Shown piece after piece: positions 44,384 through 54,571 of a stretch of DNA of 64,000 bases. The first letter of the stretch is position 1. Each line of letters opens with the position of its first letter. The notes under the pieces are model-generated. The model was not told where the DNA came from, did no database searches, and worked only from the letters and a program-made list of their open reading frames with translations. Source of the stretch: Gemmatimonadota bacterium (GTDB lineage: Bacteria; Gemmatimonadota; Gemmatimonadetes; Gemmatimonadales; Gemmatimonadaceae); the NCBI GenBank assembly GCA_027307165.1, contig DAHUXM010000021.1, positions 1 to 64,000 of the forward strand, read 5' to 3'. A program made the translations under genes and the position numbers.

Positions 44384-45325
44384 ATGTTCGGTATCCGCTC
44401 GCTTTTCGCTGCTGTTGCGCCTGTCTTCCTCGTCAGCACTGCTGCGATGGCGCAGACGTCCCATTATCACGTCGTGAAGACAATCGAGATCGGCGCTGCG
44501 CGCGCCGACTACATCATCATCGATCCTGTCGGCCGCCGGCTCTACGGGCTCGGCGACAAGGTAATAGACGTCGATAACGACTCTATCGTCGGGACGGTCG
44601 AAGGAGGCGGCGGTGGCTACGCGATCGACCACGAGGACAACCGCGGCCTGGTGCGCAACGGCACTCTCTTCGATCTCAAGACCCTCGCTGTCACCGGACA
44701 CCTCGACATCAAGGGCGACGGGAGCCGCTACGATCCCGTCACTCACCGTGCGTTCGTCTGGGAGGGCAAGGACGGCTGGGTGGTCGACATGCGCAACGGC
44801 ACGCTGGTGTCGAAGACGATGATCGGCGACGGCCTCGAGTCGGCGGCGGCAGACGGGCACGGGAAGCTGTATGCCGCGATCGAGGAAAAGGGTGGGCTCG
44901 AGCAGTTCGATACGCGAACACTCAAGATCGAGAAGACGTGGGACGTCTCCGGCTGCGGCCGCGCGCAGGGCCTCACGATGGACACAAAGACGCGTCGCAT
45001 CTTCATGGCATGCGATACCGACGTCGTAGTGCTGAACGCCGACAACGGAAGCGTCGTGTCGCGCGTCCGCGTCCCGAGCCGCGCCGACATGAACTGCTTC
45101 GATCCGACGACCAAGCTGGTGTTCAATCCGAATCGCGCCGACAGCACGTTGTCGGTGATCCACGAGGATTCGCCGTCCAAATTCACCGTCGTCGAGAAGG
45201 TTCCCGAGGGCGGAGCGGCGCGCACCTGTGCGGTCGATGAGAAGACGCACAAGGTGTACGTGTTCTACTATCAAGGAAATCCACGGCAGGGCGGCAAGCT
45301 GCTCGCGTCCGTGCTCGCGCCGTGA
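44384..45325 (+). CDS. YncE-like exported beta-propeller protein
   Basis: The 313-residue protein has a signal peptide (FAAVAPVFLVSTAAMAQ) followed by YVTN/WD-like propeller blades, for example ADYIIIDPVGRRLYGLGDKV, GKLYAAIEEKGGLEQFDTRT and RAQGLTMDTKTRRIFMACDT. It resembles YncE, the periplasmic protein encoded beside the TonB receptor yncD in enterobacteria. Function is unknown; a role in ligand handling for the adjacent receptor is plausible (inference). Its end lies 11 bases before the tRNA remnant. Confidence 0.8.
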   Translation: MFGIRSLFAAVAPVFLVSTAAMAQTSHYHVVKTIEIGAARADYIIIDPVGRRLYGLGDKVIDVDNDSIVGTVEGGGGGYAIDHEDNRGLVRNGTLFDLKTLAVTGHLDIKGDGSRYDPVTHRAFVWEGKDGWVVDMRNGTLVSKTMIGDGLESAAADGHGKLYAAIEEKGGLEQFDTRTLKIEKTWDVSGCGRAQGLTMDTKTRRIFMACDTDVVVLNADNGSVVSRVRVPSRADMNCFDPTTKLVFNPNRADSTLSVIHEDSPSKFTVVEKVPEGGAARTCAVDEKTHKVYVFYYQGNPRQGGKLLASVLAP

Positions 45326-45336
45326 CGCGCTGCCGC

Positions 45337-45395
45337 CGCACTTGAATCAAATTCCGGCGATCGTAGTTTCAAATCCTGTGATCGCGACGTCGTAA
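45337..45395 (+). repeat. Degenerate copy of tRNA-Pro 3' region (59 bp, ungapped)
   Basis: Aligned without gaps to 41295-41353, 45 of 59 bases are identical. The copy covers the anticodon arm, T-arm, 3' acceptor and eight bases beyond the tRNA. The exact 12-mer TTCAAATCCTGT is shared. The 5' half and pairing are lost, so it is a tRNA pseudogene or attachment-site-like scar, not a working tRNA. Confidence 0.7.
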
Positions 45396-45400
45396 TTCAG

Positions 45401-45434
45401 AGCCTCGTCAACGCACATCGTTGACGGGGCTTTG
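45401..45434 (+). terminator. 13-bp hairpin after the tRNA remnant
   Basis: Arms 45401-45413 and 45419-45431 pair with one G-U wobble around a 5-base loop and are followed by TTTGAAT. It probably ends the yncE-like transcript. The hairpin after the true tRNA has a similar AGCC.../...GGGGCT frame. Confidence 0.6.
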
Positions 45435-45513
45435 AATCGTCAGGGACCGATTGGCAGCCATCTCGGCCCGACGAATCGTGTAATCCCGGAACGAGCCACC
45501 CGGAGCCTGAATC

Positions 45514-45987
45514 TTGCCTGACGCACTTCAAGACGCATTTCAAATTCGCCCTGTGCGGCGCTCGGATCTGGCCCGCTGGCTGCCGCTCTGGGATGGATAC
45601 AACGCCTTCTACGGACGCAGTGGCCAGACTGCGCTCGACCCGGAGATCACTCGCGTAACGTGGGAGCGATTCTTCGATGACAGTGAGCCGGTGCATGCCA
45701 TGGTTGCGGAGAGCCGCGATACGCTGGTCGGGCTTGTCCACTACCTTTTCCATCGCAGCACGATCATGATCGGAACGAACTGCTATCTGGCCGATCTCTT
45801 CACCATCGAAGCCGCGCGCGGCAGGGGAGTGGGACGTGCTCTGATCGAAGCGGTGTATGACCGTGCGGCGAACGCAGGATGCACGCGGGTGTACTGGCAA
45901 ACGCACGAGACGAATCTGACGGCGATGAAATTGTATGACGGAGTCGCCGAGCGATCGGGGTTCGTCGTTTACAGGAAGGCGTTGTGA
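45514..45987 (+). CDS. GNAT-family N-acetyltransferase
   Basis: The 157-residue protein shows the GNAT acetyl-CoA motif in DLFTIEAARGRGVGRALIEA and the C-terminal FVVYRKAL strand. The TTG start at 45514 has GGAG about nine bases upstream. The acceptor substrate is unknown. Four bases of its end overlap an upstream extension of the next frame, but that gene's real start is at 46044. Confidence 0.85.
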   Translation: MPDALQDAFQIRPVRRSDLARWLPLWDGYNAFYGRSGQTALDPEITRVTWERFFDDSEPVHAMVAESRDTLVGLVHYLFHRSTIMIGTNCYLADLFTIEAARGRGVGRALIEAVYDRAANAGCTRVYWQTHETNLTAMKLYDGVAERSGFVVYRKAL

Positions 45988-46043
45988 AGTGCGGTAACGT
46001 GCATGCTCGCCATCTGTCAAACCATCAACGAGGAGAAAATTTG

Positions 46044-46673
46044 ATGAAAGGTTACATCTCCGGTGCAGCGATCGCGGCTTTGCTCGCAGTCGCCATCGCG
46101 CCCGTGACCAATGCGCAACAGGCTCCGCCGCCGCCGGCGACCGAAGTTGGCGCCGCGCTGCTTGCGATTCCGAATCTGCCGGCGAAATCCGGTGCCAGGC
46201 TGACGGTGAGTACTCCCGCATTCGCGCAAGGCGACGACATTCCGTTCGAGAACACATCGTACCGCGGGAACGTCTTTCCCGGTCTCAAGTGGTCCGCCGG
46301 ACCGGCTGGCACAAAATCATACGCGGTGATAATGCAGGACGGCGATGCAATGTCGCGCGGCGCGCCGATTCTGCACTGGACGATGGTGAACATCCCGTCG
46401 ACGATGACGCAACTCGATGCAGCGATGAGCGAGCCGCCTGCCGGCGCGCAGTACGGTCCCAACATCCGCGGCCCGGCGCACGCATACATGGGTCCGCACA
46501 CGCCTCCCGGACCGAAGCATCGCTATCACCTGCAGGTCTTCGCACTCGACACGTCGCTTCCGGCTGAATCGCTCGCGACCTATGCGGATCTCACCGCGGC
46601 GATGAAGGACCACGTGCTCGCGAGCGGTGAAGTGATTGGTCTCGGTCAGGCGCCGCCGGCAACGACACCATAA
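46044..46673 (+). CDS. YbhB/YbcL-type PEBP (Raf-kinase-inhibitor-like) protein, exported
   Basis: ATG 46044 follows a GAGGAG ribosome site. The 209-residue protein has a signal peptide (GAAIAALLAVAIAPVTNAQQ) and PEBP motifs: MQDGDAMSRGAPILHWTMVN and the NIRGPAHAYMGPHTPPGPKH segment with RYHLQVFALD. The family binds anionic ligands or phospholipid head groups; its bacterial role is unclear. Confidence 0.85.
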   Translation: MKGYISGAAIAALLAVAIAPVTNAQQAPPPPATEVGAALLAIPNLPAKSGARLTVSTPAFAQGDDIPFENTSYRGNVFPGLKWSAGPAGTKSYAVIMQDGDAMSRGAPILHWTMVNIPSTMTQLDAAMSEPPAGAQYGPNIRGPAHAYMGPHTPPGPKHRYHLQVFALDTSLPAESLATYADLTAAMKDHVLASGEVIGLGQAPPATTP

Positions 46674-47056
46674 GGTCGGCGCGAACTACAGCCACCGCGC
46701 GAGGACAAGGTCGGCGCGGGACTGGTGCACTGCGTCAGGATGTCTCATGTTAGTCGCTGTCGCTGGTGAATCGGCTGTATAGAATTGAACAGTTGTTCGA
46801 TAAACCGACGACAGCGGCATTGCCGAGAAGAGAGTAAGCGTAGGGATGTGAGGCAGCCGGTTGCGTTTGGGGCTGATGACATGTCGATGAAAAGACGTGT
46901 CGGACCCGCGCGCGCCTCACCTGTTCAGCGCCAGCTCCTGAAAGCGTAGGTGACCTGCAAGATGAAGACGAAAGACCGCGTTCCAATCCGGTACAGCGCT
47001 GCGACAGGCTGCAGTGCTGCTCTCGCCTGTTCGGCGCCTAGGCGGTTGTTTCGGTC
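46674..47056. other. Intergenic region with palindrome 46785-46800
   Basis: No gene is convincing in this 383-base gap. It contains the near-palindrome TTGAACAGTTGTTCGA with core GAAC-N4-GTTC, similar to the perfect palindrome at 8360. A direct repeat AAGGTCGGCGCG lies near the left end. It probably carries the promoter of the hybrid kinase gene. Confidence 0.45.
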
Positions 47057-49507
47057 GTGATCGCGCCCCACGCCGCGATCGCTGCTCTTCAGACCGTCCT
47101 CCTGGACAGTCCTGGGCACTCGGTAACGCTTACCGGAGCGCCCGCGCTTGCGCTGATCCTGGCAGTGCTTGCCGCTGTCGCGGCATTCGTCATCCGATTC
47201 ATCAGGCTTCGCCGCCACGCCAGAGTTGCGACGAAGGCTAGGGGTGCCGCGGAAGCGGAGCTGCAGACGCTGTTTGCCGCGATGCAGGACGTGGTGTTCG
47301 TGGTCGATAGAGACGGAAGATATACACGCGTGCCATACACCAACGCGAACGCTCTCTACCGTCCCGCTCCCGAGATTGTCGGCCGGCATGTGAGCGATGT
47401 GCTTCCCGCGGACGCAGCGACAACCATCTCCAACGTGTCGGCACAGGTCGTCGATACACAACGAACGGTTCAGACCGAATTCAGGATCCAGCCGGAGGGC
47501 AGAGTGGTCTGGTTCGCGGCCACTGCGTCGCCCTTCGATGGACGCGCAGTGCTCTGGGTTGCGCGCGACATCACGGAGATGAAAGTCGCGCGCGATGCTC
47601 TTGCACACAGCGAGCGTCGCTACCGTCTGCTGTTCGACCGGAATCCCTGCGCGATGTGGGTGTACGATTACGACACGCGAAAGATTGCTGACGTCAACGA
47701 CGCAGCAGTGGCTCAGTACGGCTACAGCCGAGACGAATTCGCACGGATGACGCTGGAAGATCTGCGCCCTCCAGATGATGTCCCGCAGTTGTCACACCTG
47801 CTCGCCGAAATGCCGAGCGACGAGCCCCGCGTTCACACTGTCAAGCACAGGAAGAAGGACGGCACTGTAATCGACGTCGAAGCGCGTGGTCATCCACTCG
47901 GGGTCCCCGACCGGCGTCTGCGACTGGTGGTCATCACCGACATTACGGAACGGCTTGCCGCCGAGCGCGTCGTGCTCGAGGCGGAGGAACGAGCAACGGC
48001 AACCAGTCTGATGCTGCAGACTCTGATCGATGCGGCTCCGCAGGCGATGATCGTGCTGGACGCGGACTGGAATGTCACGCGCTGGAACGATGCTGCGGAG
48101 GTGATGTTCGGCTGGAGTGCAAGCGAAGTCATCGGCGGCCCGGTGCCTTTCATTCCTGCCGGCCAGCGCGATCGCATCGACGTATGGCGCGAAACCCTTG
48201 TGCACGGCGGTACCGAGAAGCCGATAGAAGCGGTGCGAATACGGAAGGACGGCCGCCATGTCGATGTCATGCTGGCGGTCGCGCCGTTGCTGGATGCCGA
48301 GGAACGGCCGTCTGCATTCATCGCCGTGTACATGGATATCACAGAGCGCAAACAGCTCGGAGAGCAGCTCCGGCAGTCGCAGAAGATGGAGGCGATCGGT
48401 ACGCTCGCTGGCGGCGTGGCACACGACTTCAACAACATCCTCACCGTCATATCCTCGTACGCTGCCATGCTGATAGCGGACGATCGGTATCCCGAGATTC
48501 GTCCGGACATCGAGGAGATAAGCAGCGCGGCGCGACGCGCAACCGGCCTCACGCGCCAGCTGCTCACGTTCAGCCGGAAGGCGATAGTTCAGTTGCAGAC
48601 GGTAGACATCAACGGCACCGTCGATGAGATGCAGCCGATGCTGCGGCGGCTGCTGATGGAGCACATAGAGTTGATCGTCAAGCCGAGCGGTGTCGCAAGC
48701 AATGTGATTGCGGACGTGAGTCAACTCGAGCAGATACTGCTCAATCTCACGGTCAATGCTGCGGACGCCATGCCCGAAGGCGGAAGCCTCGTGATCGAGA
48801 CACACAACGTCTGGCTGGATGACGCGTACGCGGAGATGCACACCAACGTCGCACCCGGTCCCTACGTGTTGCTTGCAGTGACCGACTCCGGCATAGGAAT
48901 GGACGCCGATACCCTTCGGAAGATCTTCGAGCCCTTCTTCACCACCAAGGAAATCGGCCGCGGCACTGGGCTCGGCCTTGCCACCGTCTATGCAATCGTC
49001 AAGCAGCTCGGCGGCCACATCTGGGTGTACAGTGAGCCGCACCAGGGTGCCACGTTCAAGATCTATGTCCCGCGCGACATGGCGTCCGCGCCGGCGGAAG
49101 TTGCGCCGGTGCACCAGCTGTATTCGGCTGTGAGTGGCACCGTTCTTCTCGTCGAGGATGACAGCGCGGTCCGCCGCGCGGCGCGACGGATGCTGGAAAA
49201 GGTGGGGTTCAGCGTCATCGAAGCGCAGGACGGGGAGGAGGGACTGTCGGTCGCCTCCGGTTACGACGGCGAGATCACCGTCGTCGTGACGGACCTCATG
49301 ATGCCGAAGATGAACGGCGGCGATTTCGCGCGCGCGCTGGCAGCGAGCAGACCAGGATCGCGCATCGTATTCACCTCGGGTTATACAGATGACGCAGTTC
49401 TGCGCAAGCGACTCGTTGCATCCACCCACTCGTTCGTCCAGAAGCCGTTCACCGGCGATCAACTCGTTCGGACCATAACGTCGGTACTTGCTGAGCCTGC
49501 AGCCTAG
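47057..49507 (+). CDS. Hybrid PAS sensor histidine kinase with C-terminal receiver
   Basis: The 816-residue protein has one N-terminal membrane helix ([17 protein letters not shown]) and three PAS modules ending near ITEM, ITER and ITER. The DHp is of the HDFNN class ([17 protein letters not shown]), the HATPase has [14 protein letters not shown] and [12 protein letters not shown], and the receiver carries Asp in [18 protein letters not shown]-type hybrid kinases usually signal to unlinked regulators. No partner regulator gene is adjacent. The start is GTG. Confidence 0.92.
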   Translation: MIAPHAAIAALQTVLLDSPGHSVTLTGAPALALILAVLAAVAAFVIRFIRLRRHARVATKARGAAEAELQTLFAAMQDVVFVVDRDGRYTRVPYTNANALYRPAPEIVGRHVSDVLPADAATTISNVSAQVVDTQRTVQTEFRIQPEGRVVWFAATASPFDGRAVLWVARDITEMKVARDALAHSERRYRLLFDRNPCAMWVYDYDTRKIADVNDAAVAQYGYSRDEFARMTLEDLRPPDDVPQLSHLLAEMPSDEPRVHTVKHRKKDGTVIDVEARGHPLGVPDRRLRLVVITDITERLAAERVVLEAEERATATSLMLQTLIDAAPQAMIVLDADWNVTRWNDAAEVMFGWSASEVIGGPVPFIPAGQRDRIDVWRETLVHGGTEKPIEAVRIRKDGRHVDVMLAVAPLLDAEERPSAFIAVYMDITERKQLGEQLRQSQKMEAIGTLAGGVAHDFNNILTVISSYAAMLIADDRYPEIRPDIEEISSAARRATGLTRQLLTFSRKAIVQLQTVDINGTVDEMQPMLRRLLMEHIELIVKPSGVASNVIADVSQLEQILLNLTVNAADAMPEGGSLVIETHNVWLDDAYAEMHTNVAPGPYVLLAVTDSGIGMDADTLRKIFEPFFTTKEIGRGTGLGLATVYAIVKQLGGHIWVYSEPHQGATFKIYVPRDMASAPAEVAPVHQLYSAVSGTVLLVEDDSAVRRAARRMLEKVGFSVIEAQDGEEGLSVASGYDGEITVVVTDLMMPKMNGGDFARALAASRPGSRIVFTSGYTDDAVLRKRLVASTHSFVQKPFTGDQLVRTITSVLAEPAA

Positions 49508-49630
49508 GCAGTCATCCGCAGGCGCAATTCTCGTCGCTGCCGGTATCACGCTGCCGTGCGCGGCAACGCGCAACGTCCACGACTCGTCCGGGCACGATGG
49601 CCATCGGTGAACTGATTAAGATATTTGTGT

Positions 49631-50005
49631 ATGGGATCTGCGGCGGGGTGCGACGGAACGAATCCAGGTGCGCGGCCCCGGGTCCGTGGCGTCAGCACGG
49701 ACGGACAGACGCGTTGCGCGCACTATCACAGCGAGCTCGACATCGTCGCGATCAAGCTTCGTTGCTGCTCCGAATATTACGCGTGCAAGTACTGCCATGA
49801 CGCGCTGGCCGATCACGGACTGGTGCCTTGGCCGCGCGAGTTATTCGATACGCGGGCAGTCATGTGCGGTGCATGCGGCACCGAGCTGACGATCGCCATG
49901 TATCTTGCGTGCAAGAGCCGCTGCCCTGCCTGCTCGGCGCCGTTCAACCCCGGATGCAGCAGGCACCATCATTTCTATTTTTCGGTCACGGAGCCAACTG
50001 CCTGA
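49631..50005 (+). CDS. CHY zinc-finger protein
   Basis: The 124-residue protein contains the CHY pattern: CAHYHSELDIVAIKLRCC, YYACKYCHDALADH, CGACGTELTIAMYLACKSRC and PACSAPFNPGCSRHHHFYF. These Cys and His residues should bind about three zinc ions. Bacterial CHY proteins have no settled function. ATG 49631 is preferred to the TTG six bases upstream. Confidence 0.88.
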   Translation: MGSAAGCDGTNPGARPRVRGVSTDGQTRCAHYHSELDIVAIKLRCCSEYYACKYCHDALADHGLVPWPRELFDTRAVMCGACGTELTIAMYLACKSRCPACSAPFNPGCSRHHHFYFSVTEPTA

Positions 50006-50083
50006 GCTCGCCTCACGGTGGCGCGGATGATGCGGCAGCGCGCCCGTACGCCACAACTTCCGACACTCACTCACACGCACCCA

Positions 50084-50683
50084 ATGTCAAAAGTTCGCCT
50101 CGCAGTCATCTATTACAGCACGTACGGCACCAACCATCAGATGGCGGAGATCGCCACTGAAGCGGCAAGGGCGGCGGGGGCGGAGGTACGTCTCCTCAAG
50201 GTCGCCGAGACCGCGCCGGAGACCACCGTGATGGGGCAGCCTGCCTGGAAGGCGCAGGCCGAGCGGACCGCGCACATTCCTTCGCCAACGAACGCGGATC
50301 TGGAATGGGCCAACGCATTTCTCTTCAGCGCGCCAACGCGCTACGGGGTTTCGGCCAGTCAACTGCGCGCGTTCATCGACACGTTGGGGCCGCTCTGGCT
50401 GGCTGGGAAGCTGTCCAACAAGGCTGTGTCGGCGATGTCCAGCGCGCAGAACCCGCACGGCGGCCAGGAATCCACGATCCTGGGGCTCTACACGACCATG
50501 ATGCACTGGGGAGCGATCATCGTCACGCCGGGCTACACTGACCCCATTTTCTACAAGGCCGGTGGAAATCCGTATGGAGTCAGCGTGACGGCCAACGGCG
50601 AGCCGATCAACGATGACGTGAAGGAGGCGATCCGCGTTCAGGCTCGCCGACTGGTCACCTTCGCCGAAAAGATCGCGAGCTGA
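50084..50683 (+). CDS. wrbA: WrbA-type NAD(P)H:quinone oxidoreductase
   Basis: The 199-residue flavodoxin-fold protein has the FMN phosphate loop in [13 protein letters not shown], the [18 protein letters not shown] segment, and [18 protein letters not shown], which is typical for WrbA. It reduces quinones by two electrons and protects against oxidative stress. ATG 50084 is the family start; an in-frame upstream extension is not conserved in type. Confidence 0.92.
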   Translation: MSKVRLAVIYYSTYGTNHQMAEIATEAARAAGAEVRLLKVAETAPETTVMGQPAWKAQAERTAHIPSPTNADLEWANAFLFSAPTRYGVSASQLRAFIDTLGPLWLAGKLSNKAVSAMSSAQNPHGGQESTILGLYTTMMHWGAIIVTPGYTDPIFYKAGGNPYGVSVTANGEPINDDVKEAIRVQARRLVTFAEKIAS

Positions 50684-50846
50684 TCCCGTGGAGTGCACCG
50701 GGCGGCCGGCAGCGCCGGGCCGCCCGGTGCCGTTTGGCCGGCCCCAACCCTGGCGAACCGGAGCTTGACCGTTTAACATACTGGTGAGTTTATTACCCGC
50801 CGGCGCGCACTGGGCCGGCCTTGTTTCGCCAGGACGCTGAACGCAA

Positions 50847-51515
50847 ATGGCCGTCACTAAATCGTTGCGATGGGAGCGCCGTCCCGACACGCGGCCGCAG
50901 GAGCTGCTCGACGCTGCGATCGTCGTCTTCGCAGAGCGCGGCTATCGCAACACGCGCATCGACGACGTCGCCGAAGCGGCCGGAGTCACGAAGGGCGCGG
51001 TATATCACTACTTCGCAACCAAGGAAGATCTGCTGCTGCGCGCGATCGAGCACTATCATGACCGCGCCTTCGGACAGATCGACCAGGTGCTGCGTCACGC
51101 GCGCGGCCCTGCATCGGCGCGCATACGGCTGATGATGCGGAAGGCGTTCGGCGGCGCCGATCCCACGGGGCGAAAGATGACGCTCGCGCTGATCCTGCAG
51201 AGCGCACGGCACGACCTGCCGGAAGCGCACCGCCAGTGGTTGCGGGGCGGACCGATCAAGGGCTGGCGTCTGCTTGCCTCATTGATCGAGGAGGGAAAGC
51301 GCACTGGCGAGTTTCGCGCCGACGCCGACGCGGAGGTCGCAGCGCGCGTGACGATCTCCGGGCTCATCACCCAGATCGTCTGGCAACCTCTCGCGGTCGA
51401 TGTGCCTGAGCTGCTGATCGACGACGACAGGCTCATCGATTCGGCTGTGGAGCTGCTGCTGCACAGTCTCTGGCCCGCCCTGGTCGTCAACACTACAGAC
51501 ACCAAAGAGAACTGA
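50847..51515 (+). CDS. TetR-family transcriptional regulator
   Basis: The 222-residue protein has the N-terminal TetR helix-turn-helix: ELLDAAIVVFAERGYRNTRI, then DDVAEAAGVTKGAVYHYFATKEDL. The ligand-binding C-terminal region follows. It lies upstream of a DHA2-type exporter on the same strand, so it is probably the local repressor of that pump. Confidence 0.92.
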   Translation: MAVTKSLRWERRPDTRPQELLDAAIVVFAERGYRNTRIDDVAEAAGVTKGAVYHYFATKEDLLLRAIEHYHDRAFGQIDQVLRHARGPASARIRLMMRKAFGGADPTGRKMTLALILQSARHDLPEAHRQWLRGGPIKGWRLLASLIEEGKRTGEFRADADAEVAARVTISGLITQIVWQPLAVDVPELLIDDDRLIDSAVELLLHSLWPALVVNTTDTKEN

Positions 51516-51622
51516 TTTGAATAGCACAGTCCGCGATGGCGCTGTCCGCGCCATCGCTCTGTTTTGCGTCATTGCATACTCGAAAGTATGGGACGGCTGC
51601 GGCTACCAGCGGACGTCGATCC

Positions 51623-53254
51623 ATGGCTGATGCGGTCCGCATAGTCGAGCTTACCGCCGACGAGGAACCGACGGCGGTGCTTGAGCCGATCATCAGTGAG
51701 TACGAGCCGAGGAAGGGCGCCGAGCATCGGTACGTCATCGCGTTCGCCGTCGTGCTTGCCGCGATGATGCAGGTGATCGACAGCTCGATCGTCAACGTCG
51801 CGCTGCCGGACATGATGGGCAACCTCGGCGCGAGCCTCGACGACATCGCGTGGGTGTCCACCGGATATCTGCTCGCGAGCGTGATCGTCATTCCGCTGAC
51901 GGGCTTTCTTGGCGATCTGCTCGGACGCAAGCGCTACTTTGTGGGGTCCATCGTGCTGTTCACCGCGTCGAGCTTTTTCTGCGGCGCGTCGCATTCGCTT
52001 GGCGCGCTCGTCATGTGGCGCATCATTCAGGGAATCGGCGGCGGTGCGCTGATGACAGTTTCGCAGGCGGTGCTGTTCGAGTCCTTTCCGCTGGAAGAGG
52101 CGGGAATGGCGATGGCGCTCTTCGGACTTGGCGTTATGGTTGGTCCGACGATCGGGCCCACACTCGGCGGCTGGCTCACCGACAATTACGGCTGGCCGTG
52201 GATCTTCTACGTCAACATACCAGTCGGCATTCTCGCCGCGGTGATGATTGCTGGATACGTCCACGATCCCGCGCACCAGAAGCGGCCGCACGCGATCGAC
52301 TATCTCGGAATCGCGCTGCTGATCGTGAGCGTGGGATCGCTGCAGTACGTGCTGGAGCATGGCGAGCGCGAGGACTGGTTTGCGTCCCACTTCATCGCGT
52401 GGCTGACGGTGACGGGCGTCGTTGGCGGCGTGCTGCTCATCTGGCGTGAGCTGAAGACCGAGCATCCGGTGATCGATTTCCGCGTGCTGAAACACCGGCA
52501 GATGTGGGTCGGCACCCTGCTCGGCGTGGTCATGGGAATCGGGTTGTACGCGATGTCGTTCACGCTACCAGTGTTCATGCAGGGGAATCTGGCCATGACG
52601 GCGGAGCAGACAGGATGGATCCTGATGCCCGGCGCGCTCGCGACGGCAGTGTCGATGGGCGTGGTGGGACGTGTCACGAACAAGTTCGATCCGCGACTGC
52701 TGATCACAGCCGGTGCGCTGACGTTCGCGCTCGCGGCGTGGAAGCTGTCACTGATTACAGGTGCGAGCGGCGCAGGGGATTTCTTCTGGCCGCTGATTCT
52801 GCGCGGAGTAGGACTGGGCCTGATGTTCGTCCCGCTCACGACTATCACGCTCGCAGAGCTCTCGCCGACGGAGCTCGCGCAGGGAACGGGGTTGTACAAC
52901 TTCTTCCGCCAGCTTGGCGGCTCGTTCGGCATTGCCGCCATCTCGACGCTGCTGATTCGGTATACGGCGCAGAATCGTGCGAATCTCGTGTCGCACGTAT
53001 CGGCGCTCAATCCCGTCAGCATGGCGCGCATCGAGATGATGACACGCGGCCTGATGGCGAAGGGTGCGGACTTCTGGACTGCGCAGAAGCAGGCGCTGGC
53101 ACTGATCGACCATCAGCTCATGGCGCAGGCAAGTGTGCTGGCCTACGCCAAGATCTATGAGCTGAGTGCCGCGCTGATACTGTTGCTCATTCCGCTGCTG
53201 CTCCTCGTGCGGAAGACCAGGGGCGCCGCGGGCGCGCATGCGATACTGGAATGA
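51623..53254 (+). CDS. DHA2-family MFS multidrug exporter (EmrB/QacA type)
   Basis: The 543-residue protein (ATG 51623) has 14 predicted helices. The first is AFAVVLAAMMQVIDSSIVNV with the DHA2 motif, and the motif-A loop is GDLLGRKRYF. The LGVMVGPTIGPTLGGWLTDN segment matches the antiporter motif C. It exports lipophilic compounds by proton antiport. No EmrA-type adaptor gene lies beside it. An upstream in-frame extension starting at 51536 is less likely. Confidence 0.9.
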   Translation: MADAVRIVELTADEEPTAVLEPIISEYEPRKGAEHRYVIAFAVVLAAMMQVIDSSIVNVALPDMMGNLGASLDDIAWVSTGYLLASVIVIPLTGFLGDLLGRKRYFVGSIVLFTASSFFCGASHSLGALVMWRIIQGIGGGALMTVSQAVLFESFPLEEAGMAMALFGLGVMVGPTIGPTLGGWLTDNYGWPWIFYVNIPVGILAAVMIAGYVHDPAHQKRPHAIDYLGIALLIVSVGSLQYVLEHGEREDWFASHFIAWLTVTGVVGGVLLIWRELKTEHPVIDFRVLKHRQMWVGTLLGVVMGIGLYAMSFTLPVFMQGNLAMTAEQTGWILMPGALATAVSMGVVGRVTNKFDPRLLITAGALTFALAAWKLSLITGASGAGDFFWPLILRGVGLGLMFVPLTTITLAELSPTELAQGTGLYNFFRQLGGSFGIAAISTLLIRYTAQNRANLVSHVSALNPVSMARIEMMTRGLMAKGADFWTAQKQALALIDHQLMAQASVLAYAKIYELSAALILLLIPLLLLVRKTRGAAGAHAILE

Positions 53255-53335
53255 CCTCCAGCGATTGTCAAAGACGCTGAAAATATTGATCACCTTTTTC
53301 TGACACTCCCGCTGCTGGTATGACGCCGTCGGCGC

Positions 53336-54559
53336 ATGCATTCTTCGATGATGACCGGCAAGGCGATGATTCTGGTTCTGTCTGCTGCTGGCGCGCTGGC
53401 GCTGGCCCGGGGCGCGGGCAATCCGGTTATGGATCGCGGTGGCACATTCGTCACTCTGCTCGGACGCGACACGGTAGTCGTCGAGAGCTTCACGCGCATC
53501 GGTAACAAGCTCGACGGCAATCTGGTCGTGCGCGTTCCGGGAACGGTTCTGATTCACTACGTCGTGGATCTCGCTGCCGACGGAACTCCATCGCGCTCCG
53601 TGGTGGACGTGACTCCAATGGGGACGTCCGAGGTCGCGAAGAGACGCGTGACGATAGACTACGCGCGCGACTCTGTCGTGGTCGACGTCGACTCGGCGGG
53701 GCATCACAGCAGGGGACATGCGGCGCTGAAACAGCCGTCGTACCCGCAGCTGATGACGGGATTCGGTCCGTCATATGGACTGTATGCCTCGCCCGTGCTG
53801 TACGAACTGTATGCGCCCCTTGCACGCGCGGCAGTCGGTGACACGCTGCGGCTTACCACGATCGATATCGTTCATGGGCGGACGTTCAAGCGTGTGTTCG
53901 TGAAGCGATCGCCGAGAGAGCTGGATGCGGACTTCTTCGGCATCGCCGCGACGCATCTTACGCTGGATGGCGCCGGACGCATCACCGCCGGCGACGCGAG
54001 CGAAACAACCGAACAGACGCAGATGACGCGTACCGCATTTGTCGACGTGGCTCCGATCGCACGGCGATTCGCGGCTGAGGACCACGCCGGAAAGGGCGTC
54101 GGCGCAGTATCGCCGGAGGTGGTGGCGCGCGCGAGGCTCGGCGGGGCGCCCGTGGTGGTCACGTACAGCAGTCCACGCCGGCGCGATCGCGTGCTGCTCG
54201 GCAAGGTAATCCCATACGGCAGCGTGTGGCGCACCGGCGCCAACGCGGCGACGACGCTGTTCTTCGACAATGATCTTGACATCGGCGGAAAGAGGATACC
54301 TGCGGGCGTGTACAGTCTGTGGACGCTACCCAGGAGCGATGGGAGCGTCGAACTGATCGTCAACTCGCAACACGGCCAGTGGGGAACGGACTACGACGCA
54401 TCGCACGACGTCGCTCACATCCCCATGTCGGTTGCGACAGTGCCGTCGCCGCAGGAGGACTTCGCTATCGCCGTCGCCGACGGTACACCGGGACGGCTGC
54501 GGATCAGCTGGGGTAAGTTCATCTGGAGCGTGCCCGTTTCGGTAGCGAAGAAGCAGTAG
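53336..54559 (+). CDS. Exported DUF2911 protein with a long N-terminal domain
   Basis: The 407-residue protein begins with a hydrophobic signal segment (AMILVLSAAGALALARGAGN). Residues 30-250 form an uncharacterised beta-rich domain. The C-terminal part, from about 255, matches DUF2911: VVVTYSSPRRRDRVLLGKVI, VWRTGANAATTLFF and GVYSLWTLP. DUF2911 proteins are exported and of unknown function. It ends convergently with the response regulator gene. Confidence 0.82.
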   Translation: MHSSMMTGKAMILVLSAAGALALARGAGNPVMDRGGTFVTLLGRDTVVVESFTRIGNKLDGNLVVRVPGTVLIHYVVDLAADGTPSRSVVDVTPMGTSEVAKRRVTIDYARDSVVVDVDSAGHHSRGHAALKQPSYPQLMTGFGPSYGLYASPVLYELYAPLARAAVGDTLRLTTIDIVHGRTFKRVFVKRSPRELDADFFGIAATHLTLDGAGRITAGDASETTEQTQMTRTAFVDVAPIARRFAAEDHAGKGVGAVSPEVVARARLGGAPVVVTYSSPRRRDRVLLGKVIPYGSVWRTGANAATTLFFDNDLDIGGKRIPAGVYSLWTLPRSDGSVELIVNSQHGQWGTDYDASHDVAHIPMSVATVPSPQEDFAIAVADGTPGRLRISWGKFIWSVPVSVAKKQ

Positions 54560-54571
54560 CGATGTGACAGC

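Noticed and set aside
45337-45395. A second functional tRNA
   Set aside because: There is no matching 5' acceptor or D-arm and the anticodon stem has mismatches; it is only a degenerate 3' copy.
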